Part shown: piece after piece, positions 10,678 to 21,264 of the stretch | Layout: each line of letters opens with the position of its first letter | Position numbering within the stretch: the first letter of the stretch is position 1 | NCBI GenBank assembly: GCA_030144725.1 | Contig: JASKMD010000010.1 | Span: 124,001 to 188,000 of the forward strand | Direction: 5' to 3' | Length of the DNA stretch: 64,000 nucleotides | Source: Haematococcus lacustris | Lineage: Eukaryota > Chlorophyta > Chlorophyceae > Chlamydomonadales > Haematococcaceae | Position numbers and translations under genes: made by a program | Notes under the pieces: model-generated | The model's input: the letters and a program-made list of their open reading frames with translations, nothing else | What the model was told of the DNA's origin: nothing | The model's database searches: none

Positions 10678-12259
10678 TGTGTGCCCCCCTTAGCTGAGCT
10701 GTTATCAGCTTACATCAACGCATGTTTTGTCATGCCAACTCTACACAATAGCCCTCAGGGGTCAGGCAATGATGTAGGTAATAGGCACTCATGCACCATG
10801 TCCATGTGCACTGGGTATACTCCGCACAGCCCAATAACAGCACTTGAGTCGGGCGACTATTGCCCACTAGTGGTCCCTAGTGTTCCCGCTAGTGTTCCCT
10901 GGTGGCCCGGCTCAAATGGAGGCCCTAGCGAGGGACAAGGGGGCTGAATTGGGCCAGGTGGTTCAATGTTGGTTCAATGTTGGTTTAAGCTTTGCAACAA
11001 TGATGGCTGCCGGCTTCTTGTACGCCATCATCAGCATGAGTCGGGGCGAGTCTGGATGAGCGCTACCGCGCTGGGCTGTAGGTGTACGGGGGGCTTCCTG
11101 ACCCTCACGCCCTCCGTGACGCTGCCACCTGCTGCAACCGCGCCCTCACCCTGCCACACCGCGCCCTGCCCGCAGCCGGGATACCCCCTGGCACTATGAT
11201 GTGTGGGGTCCTGCTGCGCGTCACGCAGCCAGGCATCCCAGCCGCCGGTAGCCCAGCAGGGCGCTGCGCTGCGCTGCCCTAACCCTGACTGTACCCCTGA
11301 ACCCGCGCGAAGAGTGGCCCCTCCAGAGCCATGTCGGACCCATCCCACAGGACCCCCGCGCAAAGAGCACCTGTAACACTGCTGCGACTGATCTGGTCGG
11401 TCAGGGTCAGGCTCTAAACCTGACCCTGACCGTGCTCCTGACCCCATCCTTTGCCATCCACCCAGGCATAGCCCAGGTAGGCCTGCAAGGCCTGGCCTAA
11501 GCCGCAGGGCCCACCAGGACGAGGTGGGTCGCCGGGGCCTAGCCCTCACACCCACTGCCACAGAGCACCGGCTGTGGTCAAGCAACAAGGGGCACTGGGC
11601 GGCAGGCTTTGGGCATGTGAAGGTCAGGTTGCTGCCCTCAACAGGCCGGCAGGCGGCTTACCCTGAGCTGGCCACCCTCACCCTCACCCTGCTCCCTGTC
11701 CCCAGCGCTGATGCCTGGCATGGCTTACATGTTTAGGAGGCCCACATCTCATGCACGCCATGCACACATTGTTGCAAAAGCCATCTCCTGCACACATTCA
11801 CCACCATCACCCCCAATGCTGCTGGCCCCCTTGTGCACTGCGCATGCCCTGGTGCTGGTTCAGGCCAGGCTGCTGCACCGGCTACAGGCTGACGCCAGGC
11901 AGGAGAGCGGATACGTCCAGAGGGCCACCCATGCAGGCTGCAGCTGCCAGGCCTGACTCAGCCGCGCATGGCTGGCTCAGCGGTGTGGCACAGCACAGGC
12001 TGCGTGGCTACCCTGATGCTTGCCTATGGTAAGCTGTGCTGTGCAGCTTGTTGTGCCAACGTGACTGTGGCCACTGCAGCTCACACATAACACACAGCAG
12101 GGTTCATGCTGCCGCTGCAGTGCCAGCTGTAAGCAACAATAGCCTCGCTGCTAGACAGCTTCGCTTGCTCGTCCCAATTGACTTCTGGGCTGCAGCATTG
12201 CGCGGGGAGGAAGTGCCTGCTGCTGGTGGCATGCATGTTGCCTGGGCTGGGTCGTGCGA
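10678..12259. other. Intergenic, no gene recognised
   Basis: Between the TnpB-like tail and the 3' end of the acyl carrier protein gene. A 185-codon minus-strand frame at 11031-11588 is Gly/Arg/Ser-rich with no recognisable motif, and its composition is expected of GC-rich non-coding DNA. A TTACA at 11725 could be a minus-strand TGTAA signal. Confidence 0.4.
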
Positions 12260-12698
12260 TCACTTTGCAAGCGGGTTGCTCATCAAGTATTGCACCGCGT
12301 CCTTCACGGAGGCAATCTTGTCGGCCTCAGCGTCAGGGATCTCCACACCGAACTCCTCCTCCAACGCCATCACCAGCTCAACGGTGTCCAGGCTGTCTAG
12401 GCCCAAGTCCTTCTCAAAATGGGCTGCAGGAGTCACCTGCGCACTCCGGCAGCAGGTCATGATGTTGTTCGACCGCTCCTGGCCTGCCTCCACACTTGCT
12501 TCCCTCGCCTGGACTTGCCTTAGCAGGGTCCACTTTCTCAAAATGCTTGGCGACGTATACAACCCTCTCAGTAACCTTCGCCTCGTCGAGGAACCCGCTC
12601 GCGAAGCCCCGAGTGAGGATGTTGCCTAGCGCAGCCTCCGGCCCAGCCACCGGCAATCGCAGATGCCGTAGCACAAGACCGCGGAACGAGGACAGCAT
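12260..12698 (-). CDS. Mitochondrial acyl carrier protein
   Basis: Exons 12698-12519 and 12436-12260 give about 118 residues (122 if an in-frame ATG at 12710 is used), the usual size of mitochondrial ACPs. The N-terminus ([15 protein letters not shown]) is Arg-rich with no acid, like a mitochondrial presequence. The second exon carries [18 protein letters not shown] with the Ser that receives 4'-phosphopantetheine, then [10 protein letters not shown]. In the family it carries acyl chains for mitochondrial fatty acid synthesis and is a subunit of complex I and the Fe-S assembly complex. The only intron has a GC donor (AAG|GCAAGT) and phase 0. The gene is head to head with the MAT1-like gene, with a short shared upstream region. 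Confidence 0.95.
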
Positions 12699-12843
12699 GC
12701 TGCAATTCACACTGTGGCTGCGGCTACTGATGCAACAGCACCGTGTGCTGGTGTAACGCGAGCAAGCGGAAAAAACAAAGCTTGTGTGTGATGTTTACTG
12801 CCGACACGAGCATACAGACCCTGCAGAGCTTCCTCGCACGGTC
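12699..12843. promoter_or_regulatory. Shared upstream region of divergent ACP and MAT1-like genes
   Basis: About 145 bp separate the two start codons (12698 on minus, 12844 on plus), so any promoter elements must overlap. No TATA-like element is obvious. An in-frame stop at 12754 precedes the MAT1 frame. Confidence 0.45.
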
Positions 12844-14516
12844 ATGGACGACCTTGCAAAGGAGCTAAAGTGCCGTAAACGCATCTGCGCTATGTGGGTG
12901 GGTGGAGCCGCAGGGGAGGTCAACACGCCAATGCCTGCATGAGGCAGCTGGTGCTTCCACCTGTGCAGCTACAACAAGACCAGCGAGGACTTCAACACCA
13001 AGGAGGAGTGGGATAGCTACCTGGAGGGCATTGAAGACATCAGTGGGTGTGACCCTCGGTGCAAGCCAGGAAAGCACTGGGCACCACAGGCACTACACAG
13101 CAACGCATGCTGTTTGCCTGCAGTCTACAACCTAGTAAATAGCATTGATGTCCAGGCGACAGAAGCCCGGGTGTCAGATTATGAGCGAACCAACCGCGTG
13201 CACATCATTGCCAAGCAAGCCAAGCAGGTGAGCAGCAGATGGTGACCGTATACAGGGTCAGGCTCAGGGTCAGGGTCAGGGTCAGGGTTAGGGTTAGGGT
13301 TAGGGTTAGGGTTAGGGTTAGGGTTAGGGTTAGGGTTAGGGTTAGGGTTAGGGTTAGGGTTAGGTCAGGTTACCTACCCCCTAAACCCTAAACCTACCCC
13401 CCAACCCTACACCAGCTGGCGCCACTGCAACTCACATGACACAGCCGTGCCATGCGTGCATCAGGAAGCAGTGGGCATATGCCAGCTGGCAAGGTTGCTT
13501 CAACCCTGACAGGGATAATCGGCCAGGTCTTGCGTGCGGCCATGTCATCCTTGGCAGTGCAGTATCACTCTGAATGGGTCAGGGTGCTGTTGCACTCTCT
13601 CACACTGCAATAGCAACCTGACCAATTTATGCCTATTTCCCGACCAAGGGGCCAGCTTACAGCAGCGAGGTAGAGGTGTTCTGTGCCCTGTGGTGCAGGT
13701 GGAGGCCCAGCGAGCAGCACAAGTTGCAGCCTTCCAGGCTGCTGCGGCCTCTACTGCCAGCGCCACAGCAGCAAAGGAGGGGGATGCGCCTGCCGGCTAC
13801 GTGCCCACTGCAGCGTGGGTCCATGTCCGGCCCATGCAGCTGCACCTCGCTGTCTGCTGCTGCCCTGCCAGCCAGTGATGCGGTGCAGTGTGCTGCATGC
13901 CCTGTCGCTGTACAGGGTTAGGGTCAGGGTCAGGGTTCAACCTTAACCCTAACCCTAAACCCTAACCCCAATCAAAACCTCAGCTTCATTGGGAAGCGCA
14001 GGGCTTGTGGATGGAGCAGTGAGGGCCCATGCTGCGTGGCTGACCCACCAAGTCAAGGGCTGGTGCCTGCAAGCGTCCCGCTGGGCTGGTGCTTTTGTCA
14101 CCAGAGGTCCAGTCCTGTGGCTTTTCGCCCTTCTGATCAGTAATATCACTACCACTAGCAAATAATGGCGGGAAGGGACCTACGTGACACCTGCTTGCAG
14201 CCCACACAGGTGCCCACACTCCTAATGTGGCTGGCCCTGCTGGTGCTACTGCAGGGCTGCCAGCTCCCTGCTCACCTCGCAGCCAGTGCCAGTGGGCCCA
14301 GTGGCGCAGGACGCGCACGGCAGCATTGTGGCGCCAGCAGGCAGCATGAAGCGAGGCATGGCGGCGGTCGCGGCCTCCGCCAACGGGCAGGAGGATCCCG
14401 GGGCGACGGCCGCCGGCTGGTCCCCGGAACTGCCTCGCATGCGCGCTCTACAAGAGGCGTTTGGCTCGTTGCTGCTGCCGCCCTGGGGACCCGGGCAGCA
14501 GGCTGTGCCTGGGTGA
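12844..14516 (+). CDS. CDK-activating kinase assembly factor MAT1-like, RING finger not found
   Basis: Exons ending 12893, then 12969-13042, 13124-13227, about 13699-13814 and about 14283-14516 encode MAT1 blocks: CRKRICAIYNKTSEDF, YLEGIEDIIYNLVNSIDV, EARVSDYERTNRVHIIAK, an Ala-rich linker and a C-terminal GWSPELPRMRALQEAFGS. MAT1 bridges CDK7 and cyclin H in TFIIH and normally begins with a C3HC4 RING. Here the frame upstream of the first ATG (12844) reaches a stop at 12754 without a RING; only a faint KLVCDV is visible at about 12774. Either the RING exon lies elsewhere or it was lost. The junction between the last two exons is not settled. Introns hold telomere-like arrays. Confidence 0.78.
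13264..13364 (+). repeat. Interstitial telomere-like array, TCAGGG grading into (TTAGGG)n
   Basis: Four TCAGGG-type units are followed by about thirteen perfect TTAGGG units, inside a MAT1-like intron. The TTAGGG motif agrees with the human-type telomere reported in some chlamydomonadalean algae. Confidence 0.95.
13914..13969. repeat. Head-to-head degenerate telomere-like repeat
   Basis: GGGTTAGGGTCAGGG on the left meets CCTTAACCCTAACCCTAAA on the right, so two telomere-like tracts face each other within about 55 bp of a MAT1-like intron. Confidence 0.9.
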
Positions 14517-14590
14517 ATGCTGTTGTCTCAGGAATCAGAGACAAGACACTAGGCAAGACTACACAGAGCAAACTCGAGCGAACCTAACTT

Positions 14591-14595
14591 TGTAA
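14591..14595 (+). promoter_or_regulatory. TGTAA polyadenylation signal of the MAT1-like gene
   Basis: TGTAA, the poly(A) signal known from Chlamydomonas and relatives, lies 75 bp after the MAT1-like stop at 14516 and before the next gene's start at 14729. Confidence 0.6.
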
Positions 14596-14728
14596 ACTCA
14601 AAGTACAAGTGCGACCATGTCAGGTCCGCTACGCGAATTGACTCGATGAGACCAAGCCAGCTACGTGAGGCAGCGTGCTCTGCTGGGCACAATGCAGATC
14701 TTTGTACAGCGCATAAATCTCTAGCGCC

Positions 14729-17700
14729 TTGGAAGTGGCGATGGCACTGGGAAGCAGTCAGGCCGCGCTAGCAGTTGGATTAGCGCTGAGCTTGCTTTCG
14801 GCAGCTGTCAGCGAGCAGCTGCAGTGTCCGCAACTCTTCGACGACTATCTAGTGCGGCACAGCAAGGAAGCGAGCCCATATGTGCAAGGCCAGAACCAGA
14901 TGGTTTATTTCCTGCACGTCCCCAGGACAGCTGGTCGCACCTTCCATGCCTGCTTGCTCAAGCTGGGCACCCCACCCAGCAAGCGCTGCCCCAAGGCCTA
15001 CGACCATTTGCGCATCAACATGACCCTGCCCAACTGCAACCTGCTCTCCTCCCATGACGACTTCAGCGTGGTGTCCATGCTGCCAGACAACGTGGCTGTG
15101 CTCACACACTTGAGGGACCCCATCGACCGCTTCATGTCAGCCTATGAGTTCGCCATCGAGGTGGGCTGCCGCTCAGCCTTTCGGCCAGCGAGCTTCAAGA
15201 AGCGACCCAACAAGATTGCCACCGAGGACGTGTGGCCCTGGTCCTACCTGGTGCCATTCTTCGCCAAGGACGTGCACGACAGGGTGCGGGGCCTGCCTGC
15301 CTGCCAGGTCGCCACCCCTCCATCCAGCCTCCATCATCCCTGCTCTGTCGTGTAGTTGCTGCCCCAGCAAGCACCTGCCTGCCTGCCTACCTGCCTGCCT
15401 GCCTGAAGGTGACGGCACTGCTGAAGCAGCCCGAGCCTGAGCAAGGTCAGGCCCTCAGCTGTACCTGCCACCTGGCACCGCCTGCGCTCAACAGCCTCCA
15501 CTGCCCGCTGGCGTGGCGTGTAGCGAGGGCAGCTGTGTGGGGGGCAGGCTGTGCAGGCTGTGCAGTGCGTGCGCCTGGCTGCAGGCCACTGGATTCACAT
15601 AACACACCCAGATGGCAGCCAGTACTACTTCAACAAGGTACACAGCAGCTCACCCCAGCCACCGCCACTGCTAGCCTGCCACTGCTGACCAGCCGCAGCT
15701 GCAGCCTGGCCTGCCCAGGCGGCAGGCCAAGGGGCTGGCTGCCCCGAGCTGGTGCTGGCTGCAGTTCAGGGGGCTGTATTGGCCGCTGCTGGCTGCAGGT
15801 GCTCAACAGCAGCAGGTGGAACCTGACAGAGGAGGAGAGGCAGCGCCTGCTGGTAGGCGGCCAGCAGCGCAGTCAGGCGACTGCCAGCACCCGCAGCCAC
15901 AGGCGCCCAGCTGCCCAGCCTGCCCCCGGCTCCCCTATGCGCTGCCACAGGGCAGCAGCTCACGCTACCCTCACAGGTCTAGCAGGCTATGCAAGTCAGC
16001 TGCAGGCCATAGCTACATATGTATATATACAGGATGATATATGTTGTTGGGTATGGACCCCCATTATATATATCCAACTGAAACCCAGACCTCTTCAAAA
16101 GAATGTATGCATGTACCTGAATGTAAGTATATACTTGTGTATGTGTATGTAGCATGGCTCTGGCTAGCAGCCGCTGGCTCATCTCCAAGTGGCTGCCACC
16201 CCTCACCAAGCCCTTCCCCCCTCCCCCCCGGCCCTGCCCTGCTGGGCCCTTCCCCTTCACCCCCTGTGCTGCTGGCCTGCTGGGTGCCGTGCAGCCGCCC
16301 CTAGACCCCTACAACAACCCGCTGGTCATGCCGCTCCATGAGTTCATCCGCCACCCCATTGCCAAGGAGCTGCTGCACAATGGGCAGATGATGCAGGCAA
16401 GCATGGGTCGCACGGACACTAGCTTGGGGGCGGGGTGGGGCTACAACATCGGGGGGTGGGGAGTGTGTGGGGTGGGATAACAAAGTCAGGGGGGTGGGGA
16501 GGGGCAGGGGGCGCAGCCCTGGGCCCTGGGTATGCAGGGTGGGCCAGCCAGTGTGTGACCTGGTGGTCCTGGTGCCGCCCCCCTGGTGGTGTGATGGTGG
16601 TGTGACGGTGGCCTTGCAGGTGCTGGGTATCAGCAACTACAGCCACTGGGGCAGTGCAGGCGACACGCGGCGCTGCCTGTGGGCCGACACGCGGCTGCAG
16701 GCAAGCCTGGGCAGGGGGCGCACACGGGCCTGGGCGGCAGGGCAGGCCACTGCACCACTGCACCACTGAGGTGTGGTTGGGCAGGCTGCCAGCATTGGCT
16801 ACTGGCTGTCTGCCCTGCCTCACAGCCGCCTGCCATTACAGTTTATTCAGCACCTCCTGGCTGCCGGCCCTGGCCTGGTGGCAGCGCTGACACCCGGCTG
16901 CTGACTGTCACCTAACCTGGACAGCGTCCTCACCCCCCTCCCTCTCCCTCTCACTCAGGCAGGTGGCAGCGGCGCCATCAGCGTCAGCACACCACACACT
17001 CCTTCCCCTCTCCCCCCCTCCCCTCCAACCCCACCCCCACCAGGCTAGTCTGCTGCTGTTGTGAGCCGCGCTGTGTGCGCTGCCCTGCCCTGCCCTGCGC
17101 AGCGCAAGCTCATGGAAGTGGCCAAGGCCCGCATCGACCGCTTCCTGCATGTGGGCGTCACGGACCGCCTGTTTGACTCCGTGGCAGCGGCTGTGGTGAG
17201 CCACGCTGGAGGCCACACCCAACAGGGGGGCCCCCTACCTGACCAGCACTGCCTGCCTGCCTGCCTGCCTGCCCCCCATTACCAGCAGGCTGGCAGCAGG
17301 GGCTGCCTCAGGCCAGGGCAGCAGGCCTAATGCGTGTGGGCCCTGCATGCTGCCTGGCTGCCCTGCCTGCAGGTGGGCATGCACTTCACCATGGCAGGGC
17401 CGGCCTATGGCGGCACCGACGAGGACATCATCCCCGGCCTCAGCCCGCGCTCCTCAGCCAGGAACTTCACGGCAGCAGACCTGCCGGACCTGTCGGAGGT
17501 GGTGCGACAGGTGGGCTGGAGGGGCAGGGCGCTGCCTGCAGCCAGACCAGGCCAGGCCAGGCCAGGGAGGGGCTCGAGGGCCAGGCCGGGCGGTAGGCAG
17601 GGGGGCAGGGGGCATTGAGGCTACAGGGGTTAGGGGGCCTCTCACACTCTGCAATGACACGGACAGGGGCAGGGCCAGCTGCACCGCTGCGGCCACAGCA

Positions 17701-20021
17701 GCAGCAGGCGCGTCCAAGTACTGCCACGAGGGGCGGCAGCAGGCTCACTGACGTGTGCTGTGTGTGGTCCTGCCTGTGGCTGTGTGTGGGTGTCAGGCGC
17801 GTGTTGACCTGCAGTCGGCTCAGCGTCAGCTGTTCAGGGCCAGCCAGCTGCACCAGGCGGACAGCGAGGTGCTGCGCCTCAAGGCCCAGGTGGCGCAGCG
17901 CCGCATGACGCTGAGGGAGGCGCAGGTGCCCTGCAGGGGGAGGGGGAGGGGGAGGGGGAGGGGGAGGGGGAGGGGGAGGGGGAGGGGGGGGTGCAGCCAG
18001 GCAGGGGACAGGCAGGTGCTTGGCAGTGAGGCCTTGCAGCGCCTGGTGTTGAGCATGGCCCCCCCTGCCCCTGCTTCACCCCCCAAACATCCTGTCAGTG
18101 AGGCCTCTCCAGTGTGTGAGAGCACAGTAGCGCAGCGCAACATGAGGCACACCACCACCAGGCTGGCCCCCACCCTGCCCCCCAAAGGGCCCTCCCGCCA
18201 TGTGGCCTGCCTGCAGTAGGGCCCCAGGCAGCCCTTGATGGCCGCCAGCCTGCTGCTGCCTGGGGGGTGCAGGAGGACCTGCTGGCCGCCCGCGCCACCC
18301 TGCGCACCTCGGTCAGCCCGGCTGCTGAGCCCCCCCCCGCCAACACGGCAGCAGACCCGGCCAACCCTGAGCGACGCCTAGGTCCGTGACCCCTTCACAG
18401 GCAGGCAGGGGGGCTGGCAGGGGGGCAGGCAGGCAGGTGGGTCATGAGGTCGAGCTGTATGCTGGCCTGATTGCCTGCCTGCTGCCCAGTGGCTGCATCC
18501 AGGCGGGTCAGAGCCAGGCAGTCTGCAGTGTCATAGGAAAGCAGGGAGAGAGCTGGGGGGGGGTCCACTGCGGGGCCATAGGGGCAGCAGCTGGGGGGCC
18601 TTGCGCCCTGTACAGGCAGGCGGGTGCAGGCGCGAGGGCAGGCTGCGTGTGGCCTGCAGGCACGCCCCTGGGTGAGGAGTTCCAGCGCTGCGCCAACCGG
18701 GCCCAGGCCCGCAACCTCGAGCGCAGAGACTCCTCACTCCTCACACTCAACATGCCGGATGGGAGGTGCGCTGCACTCCCTCAGTCTCGCCTTGTCACCC
18801 TCCCCTCTCCCCCCTTTCATCCCCCTTGCTCCCCCTCACACCTTCCCCTCTGGCCCCGCCCCTTCATCCCCTTCCAGGCCGCCAGAGCCCTTGTAGGCCC
18901 GCAGGCCGGGCAGCTCAAGGGGTGGTGGAGGGCCCAGCATGCCCCCTGCTGCTGTTCATTATGCCCCTCCTCCTGCGTCCCCTGACTGCCCTCCTAAGCG
19001 CCCCCTGGCCCCTGCCCCTTGCCCCCTGCCTGCCCCTGCCAAGGTACATCACCTACAGCAAGGCCGCCAGGAAGGCCATTGACCCCGCCGTCATGCACGA
19101 GCTCAGGTGCGGGGCCGCAGGGCGCACAGCGGCTGCAACAGGGGGAGGGGGGCGAGGGGGGCAGGGGAGAAGGAGGAGGGGGGAGAGGGGGGCCCCACAC
19201 CATGCTCTGTGCTCAGCACCCTGGGGAGGTCCAGCCAGGGGGCCTTGAAGGAAGGCCTCAGCGGGGGGGGGGAGGGCACTGGACTGCTTGCCTGGGCCCT
19301 GGGCTGCTGCTGCTGCTGCTGGCTGAGGCCCGTGTGTGTGTGTGTGTGTGTGTGTGTGGCTGCTGGCCTGGTGGGTGCAGGCAGCTGAACCTGCTGGACA
19401 CGGAGCTGCACCAGCACGCCACACGCATACTGAACCGCAACCGGGAGCTTTGGGTGGGTGGCTGGGCCCGCACCCCGCACCCCACACCACCACCACCTTC
19501 ACCATCCCCACATGCGCTGGCTGCCTGCCCAGCCCCCAGCCCCCCATCTGCCCCCCCACCAGGGGTGCTGGGCCCACACCTCACCCCCCACCTGCACCCA
19601 CGACTGGCCGGACAGAGAGGCTGCGCTGCACCGCCCCGCCATGTGCCAGCCCCTGCCCTGTTTCCCCCACATGGTGCCAGAGGCCGCAACCAGCACAGGG
19701 GGCCTGGTTGGGCAGGCCTGCCAGCTACACACTGTGTACCCCTGCCTTCTCGCTGCTCTGCCACTAGGCTTGCAGTTATAACGGTTGTGACGGTTATAGC
19801 GGTGTAAACCCAACATCGTCATCTGCTAGGCTTGCAGCTTGGCAAGCAGCCTCTGACCCTCACCCTGCCTGACTGGCTGTGCGGCGCAGGCCAGTGAAGG
19901 GCGGCTGGAGGCGCTGCCAACGTTGCCGCCGGTGCGCCTGACGCCTAAGGCCGCGCCCAAGTTCAAGTACCCCAAGCCAAAGGACGATGCCAGCGCTGTC
20001 GGCGGTGAGCCTGCGGGATGA
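14729..20021 (+). CDS. Plant-type tyrosylprotein sulfotransferase
   Basis: Fourteen exons keep frame to a TGA at 20019, giving about 574 residues: 14729-15283, 15409-15445, 15585-15637, 15799-15852, 16295-16396, 16620-16700, 17103-17195, 17373-17510, 17797-17925, 18273-18381, 18660-18765, 19044-19106, 19381-19453, 19890-20021. A hydrophobic N-terminus (ALAVGLALSLLSAAVS) looks like a signal peptide. HVPRTAGRTFHACLL is the 5'-phosphosulfate loop and LRDPIDRFMSAYEFA the 3'-phosphate motif; VMPLHEFIRHPIAKELLHNGQM matches the plant TPST core. Plant TPST transfers sulfate from PAPS to tyrosine of secreted peptides in the Golgi. The last 200 residues lack the C-terminal membrane helix known in Arabidopsis TPST. 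Two introns use GC donors (after 16396 and 16700). Confidence 0.9.
17933..17990. repeat. (GGGGGA)n tandem repeat, intronic
   Basis: About nine units of GGGGGA in the sulfotransferase intron after exon 17797-17925. Confidence 0.92.
19331..19358. repeat. (GT)n microsatellite, intronic
   Basis: About thirteen GT units shortly before the acceptor of sulfotransferase exon 19381-19453. Confidence 0.9.
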
Positions 20022-20293
20022 CGGCCAGCTGGGCAGCCCGCGGCACCCTGCGCGTGCTGCTCCCCCTCCCAAGGGGTCTCAGGGTTGACGGCAGGGGGTA
20101 GGGTGGCAGCACCCAGGGCGCCCCCCTGGCCACTTGCTGGCCTGAAGTGTGACGGCCTGGGCAGGGCGGTGCGGGGCAGGCCAGCCAACACCTGCATCAC
20201 TGAGCCTACATGATGCAGCCTGCCTGGGTTTAGGGCTGGCCAGGTTGAGTCCTCCCCTGGGGCCAGCCAGGGCCAGCAGCCAGCAGCCAGTGA

Positions 20294-20318
20294 AGGGTTA
20301 GGGTTAGGGTTAGGGTTA
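20294..20318 (+). repeat. Short (TTAGGG)4 tract
   Basis: Four TTAGGG units about 270 bp downstream of the sulfotransferase stop. Confidence 0.92.
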
Positions 20319-20598
20319 GCGAAGCGCCCCAGTGGCCTGCAAGGTGAGGGTGTGACGACCTGGGTGGGGCAGGGTGGGGAGGGCTGCAGACACCTGCACC
20401 TCGCACCCTGCGCTGGGCTGGCAGTGACTGACCCCTGACACCGACAACCCTGCATGCTGGCGCTGCTGGGCTGTACAGGGGAGCTGTGAGCCTGGGCCTG
20501 GACCTCCACCTGCACCTGGGCCCCAGCGGCGCGTCAGGGGGACATGATCTGCGCTGCAGGGGGCGTCACCCTGGCTGCGGCACCCCTTGCCGCCTAAC

Positions 20599-20976
20599 CT
20601 ATGGCAATCCTACGCATGCCCCCCCCCGGGCACCCTTCTTGGTGGCCGCCATGCCTGCCTTTGTCTCGCGCTTGACCAGCAAAGCATGGGGAGCAGGAGC
20701 AGGTACGCGAGCGGTGCGCTTCACCACTGCTGCTACTATTGCGTCCCGCTCTGGAGGCGTGGTCCTGTCCGAGTGCGTTATTCTCCCAATTGGCCTACAT
20801 CTCGTGTACAGCTCAGCAAGGCGAGCCATGACCTCGCCTTGCTCCATAGCAATCAGGGCCTGCGGAAGACGTTTGCGTTGACTTGTTACACGAGCGAGGA
20901 TGGCCCAGGTACTCCTCGAGCTCGTTTCCTGACTACCATTAAGCATTAAGCAAGCATTAATGTGGGTCAACACCAC
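20599..20976 (-). CDS. Hypothetical small open frame, doubtful
   Basis: A 125-codon minus-strand frame, with an inner ATG at about 20847 (MEQGEVMARLAELYTRCR). It is Ala/Arg/Lys-rich, ends in a basic tail, and has fewer Gly/Pro runs than neighbouring spurious frames. No family is recognised. It lies between the convergent sulfotransferase and PNO1 genes and could equally be untranslated sequence. Confidence 0.25.
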   Translation of the reverse strand: MVLTHINACLMLNGSQETSSRSTWAILARVTSQRKRLPQALIAMEQGEVMARLAELYTRCRPIGRITHSDRTTPPERDAIVAAVVKRTARVPAPAPHALLVKRETKAGMAATKKGARGGACVGLP

Positions 20977-21264
20977 TAAAGCAGTGTTTGGACCAGATCA
21001 TGGCTTTGGGTTGCGTCGCACAGGAGCGGCAAGCCACGCATTGCCCGCGCCACCCCTCCTAACCCTCGCCCTAACTCAGTTACGCAAGCCCGACCCCCGC
21101 GCCTCCTACCCCGCCGCTGCTCATTAGACCCAGCAGCGTGACAACACCGGGAGGGCGTACATTCCAACAGATCCCCGAACCCAGCAGCCCAGGCCTCCTA
21201 GCTCGCCTCAGCAGTATCGCCGCTGCGAAATCCCGATCGCAGACCCGTTAACGCATGCGGCTGC

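Noticed and set aside
11031..11588. 185-codon minus-strand open frame between the TnpB-like tail and ACP
   Set aside because: Composition is Gly/Arg/Ser-biased, there is no motif or plausible splice partner, and opposite-strand frames are equally open.
13264..13364. A chromosome end at the telomere-like array
   Set aside because: Exons of the same MAT1-like gene continue in phase on both sides, so the array is internal.
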